Below, piece after piece: positions 27,801-34,726 of a stretch of DNA of 53,831 nucleotides; the first letter of the stretch is position 1, and each line of letters begins with the position of its first letter. The stretch covers positions 220,535 through 274,365 of the forward strand of contig NZ_LMOG01000016.1 in the NCBI RefSeq assembly GCF_001423495.1. The letters run 5' to 3'. The notes beneath the pieces are model-generated. The model was not told the DNA's origin and ran no database searches. It saw nothing but the letters and a program-made list of their open reading frames with translations. Both the position numbers and the translations under genes were made by a program. Source of the DNA: Xanthomonas sp. Leaf131 (GTDB lineage Bacteria > Pseudomonadota > Gammaproteobacteria > Xanthomonadales > Xanthomonadaceae).

Positions 27801-29041
27801 AGTTCTTCGACAAGGTCGAAGAACTGCGGCGCGGCCACCGCATTCGCCTCCGGCACGCGGATCAGCGCCATGTCGAAGTCGTAGCTGGTGTCCGAGTAGG
27901 CCGGATGCGTCAGCATGTCGGCGGCGGCGACATGGAAGCGGCCGAACGGCTCGTTGGCGTGGTCGACGCCGGCGCCCTGCTTGCCCGGCACGATGATCAG
28001 TTCGCTTTGCCCGGCCACCACGTGTGCGGCAGTCAGCAACAGCCGTGGCGCGATGAAGAAGGCGGTGCCGTGCTGGATGCCTTCGTCGTTGCCGTCCACG
28101 CGGCGTACCTGGCAGATCGCACTGTAGGGCGGCACGGTGGTGTCCGGTACGCCCAGCACCCAGCGCGCGCTGCTGGCGAAGAATTCCAGCTGCGCCAGCA
28201 GCGCATCGCGCCAGTCTTCCGGAGTGTCGTACTGGCCGACCACGCGCATCGCCTGGGCCGGGGTGCCGCTGCGTTGCATGGCGGGCGCTGGCGCCGGTCG
28301 TGCGGGCCGTACCGTTGGCCTTGCATTGGACGCCTGCGGTGCGGCCCAGCCTTGCGCCGTGACGGGTGTGGCCACGGAAGTCGCGCCGTTGCTGGCAGGT
28401 GTGCGCGGCTCCGCCGCTGGTGGGGTGGATGCAGCCACCGGCGCAGGAGTCACTGGCGCCGGCGACTGCGCCGCAGCCTGATCGGCAGGGTGCTGCCACA
28501 ATTCGTCCGAATAGCCGTCGCTGTAACCGCCAGCCGCCGCACCTGCGTTACCTGTCGCCGGCCTGGCCGGCGCGGCGCCAGTGGTGGCCAGTGCGTCCCC
28601 ACCCCAAGCCAGCGCCGCACCCTCGCCGGCATAGTTGCTGCTGCCGGTGGGCTGCGGGCGTGCGGTGCGGCGCAATCCGCGCTCGGTCAGGCCGGAAAGA
28701 TTGATGTACATGTTGCCGCGATCGGGCATCTGCACCTGTACCGGTCGGGCACGGTCACGCTCGCTGTAGGTCGCCAGCCCGAAGTACACCCGCGGCTGCC
28801 CGACGAAGCGTGCAACCACGCTGGGCGGCACCAGATACGTTGCATCACGCCCGTTGCTGCCGGTCTGCACGAGACTGGAAAAAAACGTACGTGACGTGCG
28901 CCGCTCGCGATTTTCCGGCTTGAGTAACTCCGGGTCGGTGGCCAGCCCGATCTCGAACGGCGCGTTGTCGCTGCGCACGCTGAAACTCAGCACGTTGAAA
29001 CGGTCGTTGATGCTGTCGCGGGTGGCGCGGATGCGGGCCAT
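24845..29041 (-). CDS. Giant three-enzyme protein: trypsin-like protease, peptidoglycan amidase and papain-like protease
   Basis: A 1398-aa protein. Residues 1-125 form a beta-rich domain; 135-260 are a Pro/Ala-rich linker. Residues 295-525 are a trypsin-like protease: TAAH (H340), DFDMALI (D390), GGTSGSP (S477). Residues 605-745 are an Amidase_2/T7-lysozyme-like domain with IVIHIT (H616), GHQEISPGDN (H721) and CPSS (C732) as likely zinc ligands. Residues 775-985 are an unassigned domain containing HPVSGHRELGV and PVFYTRGADRWTG. Residues 1020-1200 are a papain-like C39/C70-type domain: RACWAA (C1038), APHAVVLSG (H1123), HILNPWD (N1146 or D1149). A beta domain ends the protein. There is no signal peptide. 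A TAGGAG ribosome site precedes the ATG. Confidence 0.85.
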   Translation of the reverse strand: MARIRATRDSINDRFNVLSFSVRSDNAPFEIGLATDPELLKPENRERRTSRTFFSSLVQTGSNGRDATYLVPPSVVARFVGQPRVYFGLATYSERDRARPVQVQMPDRGNMYINLSGLTERGLRRTARPQPTGSSNYAGEGAALAWGGDALATTGAAPARPATGNAGAAAGGYSDGYSDELWQHPADQAAAQSPAPVTPAPVAASTPPAAEPRTPASNGATSVATPVTAQGWAAPQASNARPTVRPARPAPAPAMQRSGTPAQAMRVVGQYDTPEDWRDALLAQLEFFASSARWVLGVPDTTVPPYSAICQVRRVDGNDEGIQHGTAFFIAPRLLLTAAHVVAGQSELIIVPGKQGAGVDHANEPFGRFHVAAADMLTHPAYSDTSYDFDMALIRVPEANAVAAPQFFDLVEELTQSRPEKTVVSGYAAFSPDTSLAGTVVNALIDPDRQHMHGGHLRELPSAETFSYDVQSLGGTSGSPVYYIDQGASPRAHMVGVHIAPFNDVSNLGCRITAGKLAWIRQQAADWNQTLSFSLRARALSEPSTEESASEDPDRFGITDDEPPGIANAGAQSLRSRALDTPAAEYPGASRFAAAHARNFRAGRRAGVALDRIVIHITAGGPSIDGTIGWFQNPDARVSAHYLVGRDGEVVQMVRNADTGYHASAANSRSIGIEHCANKPSRGNPRDLPVTEPQYAASAGLVAWLCQQLGLPADRAHIVGHQEISPGDNHACPSSIWDWDHYLACVQQALAGNAGAANSQPLSLQAGRGARTRALTIDTDDIAQAQRYAPQWADLFNWSAPAEVDSAVSARGMAIQRIQDAAGELSLDRYEVRCERLPEGWSAPALVEHLRLHLNDFIDTDYSTFIPYVAGVDDTTWQSASPLGAVFKIDIGGPDNAAVVASLVEPQRWRFTTVHTEWSGDHPVSGHRELGVRDDAGTPVFYTRGADRWTGGPGASIGFFAADRLWKSFQRKLSAWIQANGGAASVPAPFSERLHAEVVRILYPASAQSLSLPRNARALNSEPVYEVALIAQPDKRACWAAVMAMLLSYRRAAPVTPEALVAEVGASLSSSYGVEVLTAVSQRYGFTAIELPSNASLYHSPQQWADWLTAYGPLWVVIVGAPHAVVLSGISGNLADPASVVVHILNPWDTRVAFDNDPVTFIPPNQGYADWLSFEEFAEAFGEMAAADYGNWRVLHLPASAAQTQALSSASMRLAPPPAAIRALALEQTSTPGETREAITPSRIVGTRMSVLRGGAGACRWTLDQLEGWKTPATAAVVGSAAAAQVRIVLDDWPAVDGAATPLPVALDFSADNGSVGDIRIAAGTPSNLAYGIEVTARIDDADDVRGVAALLVTLDYRFSGLAQGNPEARIALRLLGDGRYERINSWVAQPAGAAVAA

Positions 29042-29050
29042 GATGGACTC

Positions 29051-29374
29051 CTAACGGCGCTTGCGGGGACGGTGAGGGGGGAGGGGCGGCGGTGCGGGCA
29101 GGCTCGATTGCAAGGGCGGTGCAGGTTGCTCCAGGTCGCTGTCCATGACCGTGGCGATGTGTTCCCAGAAGCGTTGCCTGACGTCGATACCGATGTGCTC
29201 CAGATGCGGATGCATGAACGCGACCGCTTGTTCCAGATGCCGAAAGAACGCGCGCTCGCCCGACTGCACGTGTTCGACCGAGCCGCGCCACTCGCGTACC
29301 GCGTCGTCGGTATCGCCACGTTCGCCCCAGACGCGGACGATGAAAGCGGCGCTACGGTCCTCGAGCAGTGCCAT
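29051..29374 (-). CDS. 107-aa small protein, first gene of the protease operon
   Basis: The protein has an N-terminal strand AAFIVRVWGE, then REWRGSVEHVQSGERAFFRHLEQAVAFM and a Pro/Arg-rich tail. The pattern FIVRxW...WRG.I.HV.SGE..yF..L....F is one I recall in small proteins next to protease or caspase-like conflict genes, but I cannot name a family. The stop TAG lies inside the ribosome site of the 1398-aa gene 9 bp on, so the two are translationally linked. It is the first gene behind the proposed SARP operator and could be the sensor or adaptor for the large protein; that is inference. Start 29374 follows CCGGAGCG. Confidence 0.72.
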   Translation of the reverse strand: MALLEDRSAAFIVRVWGERGDTDDAVREWRGSVEHVQSGERAFFRHLEQAVAFMHPHLEHIGIDVRQRFWEHIATVMDSDLEQPAPPLQSSLPAPPPLPPHRPRKRR

Positions 29375-29400
29375 TGCAGCGCTCCGGATGAGGTGAGATC

Positions 29401-29485
29401 ACGCTAGGCGCATCGCATCACCGCCGGGTCACCGCGCAATCACCGACGGCTCACCGGTGGCGCGATGGCGGTGATGCAGCGGTGA
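29401..29485 (-). promoter_or_regulatory. Proposed SARP operator: four TCACCG repeats at exact 11-bp spacing, plus -10 element
   Basis: TCACCG begins at 29418, 29429, 29440 and 29451, an exact 11-bp period. Two inverted copies (CGGTGA) follow at 29469 and 29480, again 11 bp apart. SARP-family activators bind heptameric direct repeats at 11-bp spacing, placed over the -35 region. On the minus strand a TAGCGT hexamer (29406-29401) lies 11 bp past the last repeat and about 27 bp before the first operon ATG, fitting a -10 element. The regulator gene lies immediately upstream on the same strand. Confidence 0.7.
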
Positions 29486-29589
29486 TGTGGTTGGTCGCGA
29501 AGGCGATCTGCCGTCCGACGGTGTCGCGCTAGTGGATTTGGCTTCAGCGCAGCGATCTCGCTGCGATGGCGAATCAGGCACGCGTGCGT

Positions 29590-29634
29590 GCGCAGCGCCG
29601 CTGCCGGTCATCGCGATCGGCAGCGGCGCTGCGC
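29590..29634 (-). terminator. Perfect 17-bp hairpin downstream of the SARP gene
   Basis: GCGCAGCGCCGCTGCCG (29590-29606) and its exact reverse complement (29618-29634) flank an 11-nt loop, 18 bp past the regulator's stop. No T-tract follows in either direction. It may terminate the regulator transcript, protect its 3' end or attenuate read-through into the operon. Confidence 0.6.
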
Positions 29635-29651
29635 AGGGTGAACTCAGGGAA

Positions 29652-30566
29652 TCAGCGTTCGAGAAACTGCAGGCTCAACTGCAATTGCGAGTCCGCCGCC
29701 GCCAGGCCGCGGCGTGCGCTCTCGATTAATAGTTGCGCATGCTGTCCGGCCGAGTCGGCTGGCGCGTAAAACGTCTGCGGCGCTGCGGGCAGGGCGGTAT
29801 CGGCAGTGATGCCGACGGCGCCGTCGGTGATGCGTTGATACAACGCCAGCGTCTCGCGCATCGGTTGGATCGCCAGCTCGCGCCGCAGCAGGTCGCGACA
29901 ACGCTCGAACTGGCACAGCGCATGCGCACGCTGGCCGTTGAGGACGAACAGGTGCATCAGCTCGCGATGCACATCCTCGCGCAGTGCGTCGTTGTCGAGA
30001 ATCGCCTGGGCATGCCGGATGCCGTCGGCATAGTCGCGACGGATCGTGGCGATCTGCATCAGCCGCCCCAACGCATTGAGATAGCTGCGGCGGTGTTTTT
30101 CACGCTCGCGCAGGGCCCAGTCGTCGGCCAGATCCATCAGGATGTCCGAGCGGTAAAGCGCGACGCCGCGGCGCAGACCCTCGATCTCGTCATCGCGCAG
30201 CTGCTCGGGCGGTTTGCTCAGCCCGGGTGCGATGCAGCGCGCGAATTCGGCCAGGTCCAGCCAGGTCTCGACCGGGCCATCCAGGCCGATGGCACCGCGC
30301 CGGTCGCAGACGATCAGGTCGCCATGGCCCAGCGGGGGACGTTCGATCAGGCGTCGCAATCGCCACAGCGCGGTATTGAAGGAGCCTGCCGTGGCACTGC
30401 AGTCGCGTTCGGGCCAGAGGCTGGCGATGAGTTCGCTGCGGCTGAAATAGCGGTGCTGACCGAGCGCCAGATAGGCCAACAGGCTGCCGCAGCGTCCGGA
30501 GACCGCCACTGCACGTGCATCGCCATGAGCGATCGAGACCGAGCCAAACAACCAAATCCTGAACAT
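29652..30566 (-). CDS. SARP-type transcriptional regulator with BTAD domain
   Basis: A 304-aa regulator. Residues 1-95 form an OmpR-like winged helix (MFRIWLFGSVSIAHG, LLAYLALGQHRYFSRSELIASLWPERD, FNTALWRLRRLIE). Residues 103-245 are a bacterial transcriptional activation domain: LRRGVALYRSDILMDL, REKHRRSYLNAL, then DNDALREDVHRELMHLFVLNGQRAHAL and ELAIQPMRETLALY. SARP proteins are common in actinobacteria and rarer in Xanthomonas. I start at the ATG at 30566, where the domain begins; the frame to 30725 adds unrelated sequence. The 11-bp repeat array 170 bp downstream of its stop makes it the likely activator of the twelve-gene operon. No ligand or phospho-acceptor site is visible. Confidence 0.88.
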   Translation of the reverse strand: MFRIWLFGSVSIAHGDARAVAVSGRCGSLLAYLALGQHRYFSRSELIASLWPERDCSATAGSFNTALWRLRRLIERPPLGHGDLIVCDRRGAIGLDGPVETWLDLAEFARCIAPGLSKPPEQLRDDEIEGLRRGVALYRSDILMDLADDWALREREKHRRSYLNALGRLMQIATIRRDYADGIRHAQAILDNDALREDVHRELMHLFVLNGQRAHALCQFERCRDLLRRELAIQPMRETLALYQRITDGAVGITADTALPAAPQTFYAPADSAGQHAQLLIESARRGLAAADSQLQLSLQFLER

Positions 30567-31101
30567 CCTCGCCGTCCTCGCTCGAATGCAGCCAATACCA
30601 TCCGTGAGCATCTGCGCGCGTCCCCTTCCGCGTGCCTGGCGATGCGCTCGGAGCCTGGTCAGGGCAAACCCTGAAACATCGACACCGTGACAGACGAGAC
30701 CTGTCGTCCTTGGCGATTCCCGCACAGTGCAGGCCGGCCCGGCGTCGAGGGCGCGATCATGGCATGCCTATCCATGCAGGCGTAGCAGTGGCGGACAGAC
30801 GGCAAGCGTGACGGCACGCATGTGGCCGCCTGAGGTCGCGTTGCACGCCGCCGCGCGGCAGTGCGCGATGTGGTCTGTTGCAAGCGCCAGCACGCGATGC
30901 AGCAGTCCATTGTGCGAGCGAAGGCGTTCGCTGCGCTGCGTGCCCGCAGGTCGGTAAAGCCGCACGCGTATTGACAGCGATTTAACCTGGATCGAACATG
31001 CGCGCCCCAGCCAGCAAACGGCGCGCGCCTTCCCGCGGCGCTGCAACGCCAGCCTCAGCAGCCGTCATCGACGGCAATGTTCCGCTCATGAGGCTGACAC
31101 C
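30567..31101. other. Divergent spacer between SARP gene and TonB receptor gene
   Basis: These 535 bases hold no supported gene. A TTGACA at 30971-30976 with GAACAT 17 bp on is a weak promoter candidate for the rightward receptor gene. I looked for a Fur-box-like palindrome and did not find one. The leftward regulator promoter must also lie here but is not clear. Confidence 0.4.
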
Positions 31102-33285
31102 ATGTCTTACCGCATTGCTCCTGCACGCGCTGTTGTGCGTACGGATGTCTGTTTGTTAAACGCTCGCCTATCGTATTCCTTGCTGGCGCTGGCCTGCGCG
31201 TGGCCGTTGTCTGCGATGGCGCAATCGAGCGCGCGCGATCCGGTCGATCTGGACCGCATGCAGATCCACGCGCATCGCGGCGCCGCCACCGAAGGCACCG
31301 ATGCCTACACTGCCGATGTCGCGCGCAGTTCGACCAAGCTGCAGCTCTCGCTACGCGAAACGCCGCAATCGGTAGTGGTGGTGACGCGCCAGCAGATTGT
31401 CGACCGCAATCTGCAATCGCTGCAGGACGTCACCGACACCGTGGCAGGCTTTAACTCACCTACCTGGGATACCGAGCGGACTTACATCAACGCGCGCGGC
31501 TTCGAGGTGGACTACTACCGCATCGACGGCATTCCCACCGATTACAGCGGCGATGTGCAGCAGAACATGGCGATTTACGACCGGGTGGAAATCATCCGCG
31601 GTGCCAACGGGCTGACCTCAGGTGCAGGCAGCCCGGCCGCATCGATCGATCTGGTGCGCAAGCATGCCAATAGCGACGTGTTCACCGGCCGCTTGGATCT
31701 GTCAGCGGGGCGCTGGGACCGCTATCGCGGCACCGTGGACCTGCAATCGCCATTGAACACGGCAGGCAACGTGCGCGGACGGGTGGTGACCAGTTACGAA
31801 GACAAGCAATCGTTCCGCGATTACTACAGCAAGCAATCGTCGCTGTTCTACGGCATTGTCGATGCCGATTTCAGCGACGCCACCAGTGGCTACATCGGCG
31901 TCAACAAGCAGCGCAACGACGGTCGCGGCACCACCTGGGGCGGGGTGCCGGCGTACTTCAGCGATGGCAGCCGCACGGATTTTGCGCGCTCGGATTCGTT
32001 CACTCCGCGCTGGGCGCGCGGCGTGGCCGACACCACCAATGCCTTCGCCGGCCTGAGCCATCGCTTTGACAACGGTGCGCAGCTGCACGTGGAATATTCG
32101 CATCAGCGTTTCGAGGCCGATTGGAAATCGGTGCTGTTCGGCTATCTCGATTACCCGGACCGCGACACCGGCCTGGGCCTTGCCAGCAACTTTGGTGGCC
32201 GCTATCCCACCTTGAGCGCGCAGAACAGTCTGGATGCCTACGCCACGGTGCCGCTGACGCTGTGGGGCCGCGAGCACGAACTGGTGGCCGGCGCCACCTG
32301 GATGAATCGCAACCTGCGCAGCTGGTCCAACGGGCCGCTACAAGCGCTGAGCGCTGAAAGCGTGTACGCCTGGACCGGCCGCATGGCGCAGCCGGAGTGG
32401 ACACCGCTGGTAAAGGGCGAAGAGCGCGAGGTGCGCCAGGTCGCTGCGTACGCCGCAGGCCGTTTCAGCCTCACCGATGCGCTCAAGGCCATCGTTGGCG
32501 CACGCGTCACCGACTGGAAGAACACCGACCAGCTGGCGCCGGCCAACTCGTACGAACGCCGCGGCCGCACCACACCCTACGCCGGCCTGATCTTCGATGT
32601 GGACGATCACCACTCGCTCTATGCCAGCTATACCAGCATCTTCAAGCCGCAGAACAATCGCGACCGCAGCGGGCGGTATATCGAACCGCTGGAAGGCAAC
32701 AGCTACGAGGTCGGTGCCAAGGGCGAATATCTCGGCGGCCAGCTCAACGCGGCGTTGGCGCTGTTCCGGATCGAGCAGGACAACCTGGCGGTCAACGACC
32801 CTGGTCAGCTGGTGCCAGGTACGACCGATCAGGCCTACGTCGCGGCCAACGGTACGGTCAGCCAGGGCGTGGAATTCCAGCTCGATGGCCAGCTTTCGGA
32901 GCAATGGCGCATCGCGTTCGGCTTTGCCCAGTTCGATGCCAACGACGCCAGCGGCGTCGATGTGAATCCGACCAGTCCGCGTCGCGAAGCGACGTTGTTC
33001 ACCAGTTGGCAAACCGGTCCATGGCGCGTTGGTGGTGGTCTAAGTTGGCAGTCGGCCATTCACGAATTGATGTCCGGGCCACAGGGCACCACGCAGCGGT
33101 TGACCCAGGGCAGCGTGCTGCTGGCCAACGCGATGGCGCGCTACGACATCAACCAGGCCTGGTCGGCGCAGCTCAACGTGCGCAATCTGTTCGACCGCAA
33201 GTACTACGCCAACATCGTCTATCAGAGCCAGCTGATCTATGGCGACCCACGCGATGTGGAGCTGACCGTGTCCTGGAAGTTCTGA
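31102..33285 (+). CDS. TonB-dependent receptor, siderophore-receptor type
   Basis: A 727-aa outer-membrane receptor. The signal peptide ends near SAMAQ (residue 41). A plug domain follows with LRETPQSVVVVTRQQIVDRNLQSLQDV and YDRVEIIRGANGLTSGAGSPAASIDLVRK, patterns typical of ferric-siderophore receptors. The beta barrel closes with NVRNLFDRKYYANI and a final strand VELTVSWKF ending in Phe, as needed for outer-membrane insertion. It would import a ligand, probably an iron chelate, using TonB-ExbBD energy. No sigma/anti-sigma extension is seen at the N terminus and no transport partner is adjacent; it looks monocistronic. Confidence 0.88.
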   Translation: MSYRIAPARAVVRTDVCLLNARLSYSLLALACAWPLSAMAQSSARDPVDLDRMQIHAHRGAATEGTDAYTADVARSSTKLQLSLRETPQSVVVVTRQQIVDRNLQSLQDVTDTVAGFNSPTWDTERTYINARGFEVDYYRIDGIPTDYSGDVQQNMAIYDRVEIIRGANGLTSGAGSPAASIDLVRKHANSDVFTGRLDLSAGRWDRYRGTVDLQSPLNTAGNVRGRVVTSYEDKQSFRDYYSKQSSLFYGIVDADFSDATSGYIGVNKQRNDGRGTTWGGVPAYFSDGSRTDFARSDSFTPRWARGVADTTNAFAGLSHRFDNGAQLHVEYSHQRFEADWKSVLFGYLDYPDRDTGLGLASNFGGRYPTLSAQNSLDAYATVPLTLWGREHELVAGATWMNRNLRSWSNGPLQALSAESVYAWTGRMAQPEWTPLVKGEEREVRQVAAYAAGRFSLTDALKAIVGARVTDWKNTDQLAPANSYERRGRTTPYAGLIFDVDDHHSLYASYTSIFKPQNNRDRSGRYIEPLEGNSYEVGAKGEYLGGQLNAALALFRIEQDNLAVNDPGQLVPGTTDQAYVAANGTVSQGVEFQLDGQLSEQWRIAFGFAQFDANDASGVDVNPTSPRREATLFTSWQTGPWRVGGGLSWQSAIHELMSGPQGTTQRLTQGSVLLANAMARYDINQAWSAQLNVRNLFDRKYYANIVYQSQLIYGDPRDVELTVSWKF

Positions 33286-33510
33286 TTTTGCTCAAGGCGC
33301 CGGCCGCTGGCGGCGTCCATGCCGCCAAAGGTCTGCGACGGTGGGCGGGCAACGACCAGTCGGGTTGGTCGGTGTGCATGGTGCAAGCAATACACGATGC
33401 ATGTTGTTCGGATAACAGTGGGTTCGGTTAGCTTTCCAACGCAAGCCGAGCAACCAACAAGCTTTTTAGAAAGCAACCGACCAACTTCCTGGTGCGGTGC
33501 CCTTGCCGAT

Positions 33511-33672
33511 TGCGGGACCGTGTGGCGGCATGGATGCCGCCACCGAGCCTCCACGGACGGATTGACGGCGTGTCCCGCGAGCGGCGAGGGTACCGCGCAC
33601 TCGACTAACCAAGCCTTTGCCTGCATCTAAACGACGCGGCGACTCGATAACTCGGTTGTCCTGAAGTGATTG
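33511..33672. repeat. Single copy of the window-start intergenic repeat
   Basis: TGCGGGACCGTGTGGCGGCA at 33511 matches position 1, and the match runs through TGTCCCGCGAGCGGCGAGGG (33569) to CGGTTGTC near 33650, equivalent to positions 1-170 with scattered substitutions. Unlike the start of the window, the unit is not tandemly repeated here. Confidence 0.75.
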
Positions 33673-33729
33673 GTCAGCGTCGATAGATCAGTTGTAGAGC
33701 GGTTGATCTGCGGCTTGGCTGCAGGGCCG

Positions 33730-33827
33730 TTGCCCGCCCACCATCGCGGGACACGCCGCAAGTACCTCCCTGTAGGCTCTTACGCGGCATGCATGCCGCG
33801 TAAGGTCCCGCGACGGTGGGCGGGCAA
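33730..33827. repeat. Long nested hairpin repeat
   Basis: Outer arms of 22 nt (33730-33751 and 33806-33827, beginning TTGCCCGCCCACC and ending GGTGGGCGGGCAA) are almost perfectly complementary. Inside lies a perfect 26-nt palindrome with half CTTACGCGGCATG (33779-33804). The same element, rearranged, is at 53681-53805. It is a dispersed intergenic structure of unknown role. Confidence 0.75.
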
Positions 33828-33998
33828 GGACCAGTCGGGTTGGTCGGTGTGCATGATGCAAGCAATGCATGGCGTGGCTGGGTGCAGCATGTACCACGCG
33901 GACACATCGGTTCCTCCGCGCCATCCGCACCCGCCTGAAAACTGCTCGCTACGTTTTTTTAGCCACTCTCCATCGAACCAAGCGCTTCGCGCAGCGGC

Positions 33999-34694
33999 TC
34001 AGCGCGGCTCGGCCACGATCAACCAGTTGTTGAACGGCGTGTTGCCATACAGCGGCGCAAATGTGGCGCGTAGGCCGGCGGCTTCGAGATGTGCCTGCAG
34101 GCTGTCGCGGGTGGGATAGCTACGCGGCATGCGTTGCATCCAGCCGCTCAGATGTGCCAGCACGTCGGTGACGCGGCTGGTACGGCCACGGCTGCTGGCA
34201 TCGCCCAAGGCACTGCGGATCACCAGCTTCGCACCGGGTGTGAGCATCTGCGCCACGCTGCGCAGCAGGGTGGCCTGCATGTCGTCCTGCAGATACTGCA
34301 ATACATCCAGAATGGTCACGCTGCCGCGATGCGGCGGCCATGCCACGCTCAGATCGACCACGGCGAACTGCGCATTGCCCAGTGCCGAGCGCTGCGCGAT
34401 GTGTTGCGCGCGGCGGATCTTGGACGCATCCACATCCACCCCGTGATACGCCAACGTTTGCCCATCGGCACGCAATGCATGCGCAAGCAGGCCCAGGCCG
34501 CAGCCAAGATCCAGCACCGGCGCATCGGTGCTGCGCAACTCGGCCAGCACGCCCGGATACAACGGATCGGTGCGCAGCTTGGCCTGGGTGTAGTAATAGT
34601 CGTAGCGATTGCCCAGCGGATGCGGCGGCAAAAACGCGCGCGCGATCGCCAGTGCCTGCGCGCGGCTCATGGGTTGGGTGGCTGTGCTGTGCAA
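33999..34694 (-). CDS. Class I SAM-dependent methyltransferase
   Basis: A 231-aa protein with the AdoMet-binding motif APVLDLGCGLGLLAHAL, the acidic end of strand 2 (YHGVDVDASKI) and motif IV (VTILDVLQYLQDD). Substrate is unknown; the form resembles small-molecule or lipid methyltransferases. Two starts are possible. An ATG at 34670 has no clear ribosome site, while a TTG at 34694 sits five bases after AAGGAA and adds eight residues; I favour the TTG. The gene is the last of three co-directional genes, 32 bp past the SGNH hydrolase stop. Confidence 0.82.
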   Translation of the reverse strand: MHSTATQPMSRAQALAIARAFLPPHPLGNRYDYYYTQAKLRTDPLYPGVLAELRSTDAPVLDLGCGLGLLAHALRADGQTLAYHGVDVDASKIRRAQHIAQRSALGNAQFAVVDLSVAWPPHRGSVTILDVLQYLQDDMQATLLRSVAQMLTPGAKLVIRSALGDASSRGRTSRVTDVLAHLSGWMQRMPRSYPTRDSLQAHLEAAGLRATFAPLYGNTPFNNWLIVAEPR

Positions 34695-34726
34695 TGTCGT
34701 TCCTTGGCAGTGAGCGTGTTGCGTGG

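Larger units (their letters stand above)
33286..33998. other. Gene-free repeat-rich spacer
   Basis: No gene is supported. The stretch is a mosaic of dispersed repeats: a unit with GGTGGGCGGGCAA and CAGTCGGGTTGGTCGGTG at 33343-33397 that recurs at 33816-33868, a copy of the window-start repeat at 33511-33672, a long hairpin at 33730-33827, and a segment with CATGTACCACGCGGACACA (33889-33960) related to 52388-52476. Confidence 0.6.

Noticed and set aside
26261..28894. 877-residue plus-strand open frame opposite the three-enzyme gene
   Set aside because: Antisense to a gene with intact catalytic motifs; composition is His/Arg/Ala-rich and without recognisable structure.
24845..29041. Treating the large protein as a secreted wall hydrolase of ordinary autolysin type
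   Set aside because: No signal peptide or lipoprotein motif, and it is encoded with cytoplasmic-looking proteins; the amidase is only one of three catalytic domains.
29418..29485. TCACCG array as a coding microsatellite or CRISPR
   Set aside because: It lies in a gene-free spacer, only the hexamer is conserved, and the period is exactly 11 bp, which fits an operator better.
13483..30566. Phage tail, contractile injection or type VI gene cluster
   Set aside because: No sheath, tube, baseplate, VgrG/spike or AAA+ ATPase motif is visible in any of the thirteen genes.
31102..33285. Fur box upstream of the TonB receptor gene
   Set aside because: I found no GATAAT-type palindrome in the 535-bp spacer, so iron control is not claimed.
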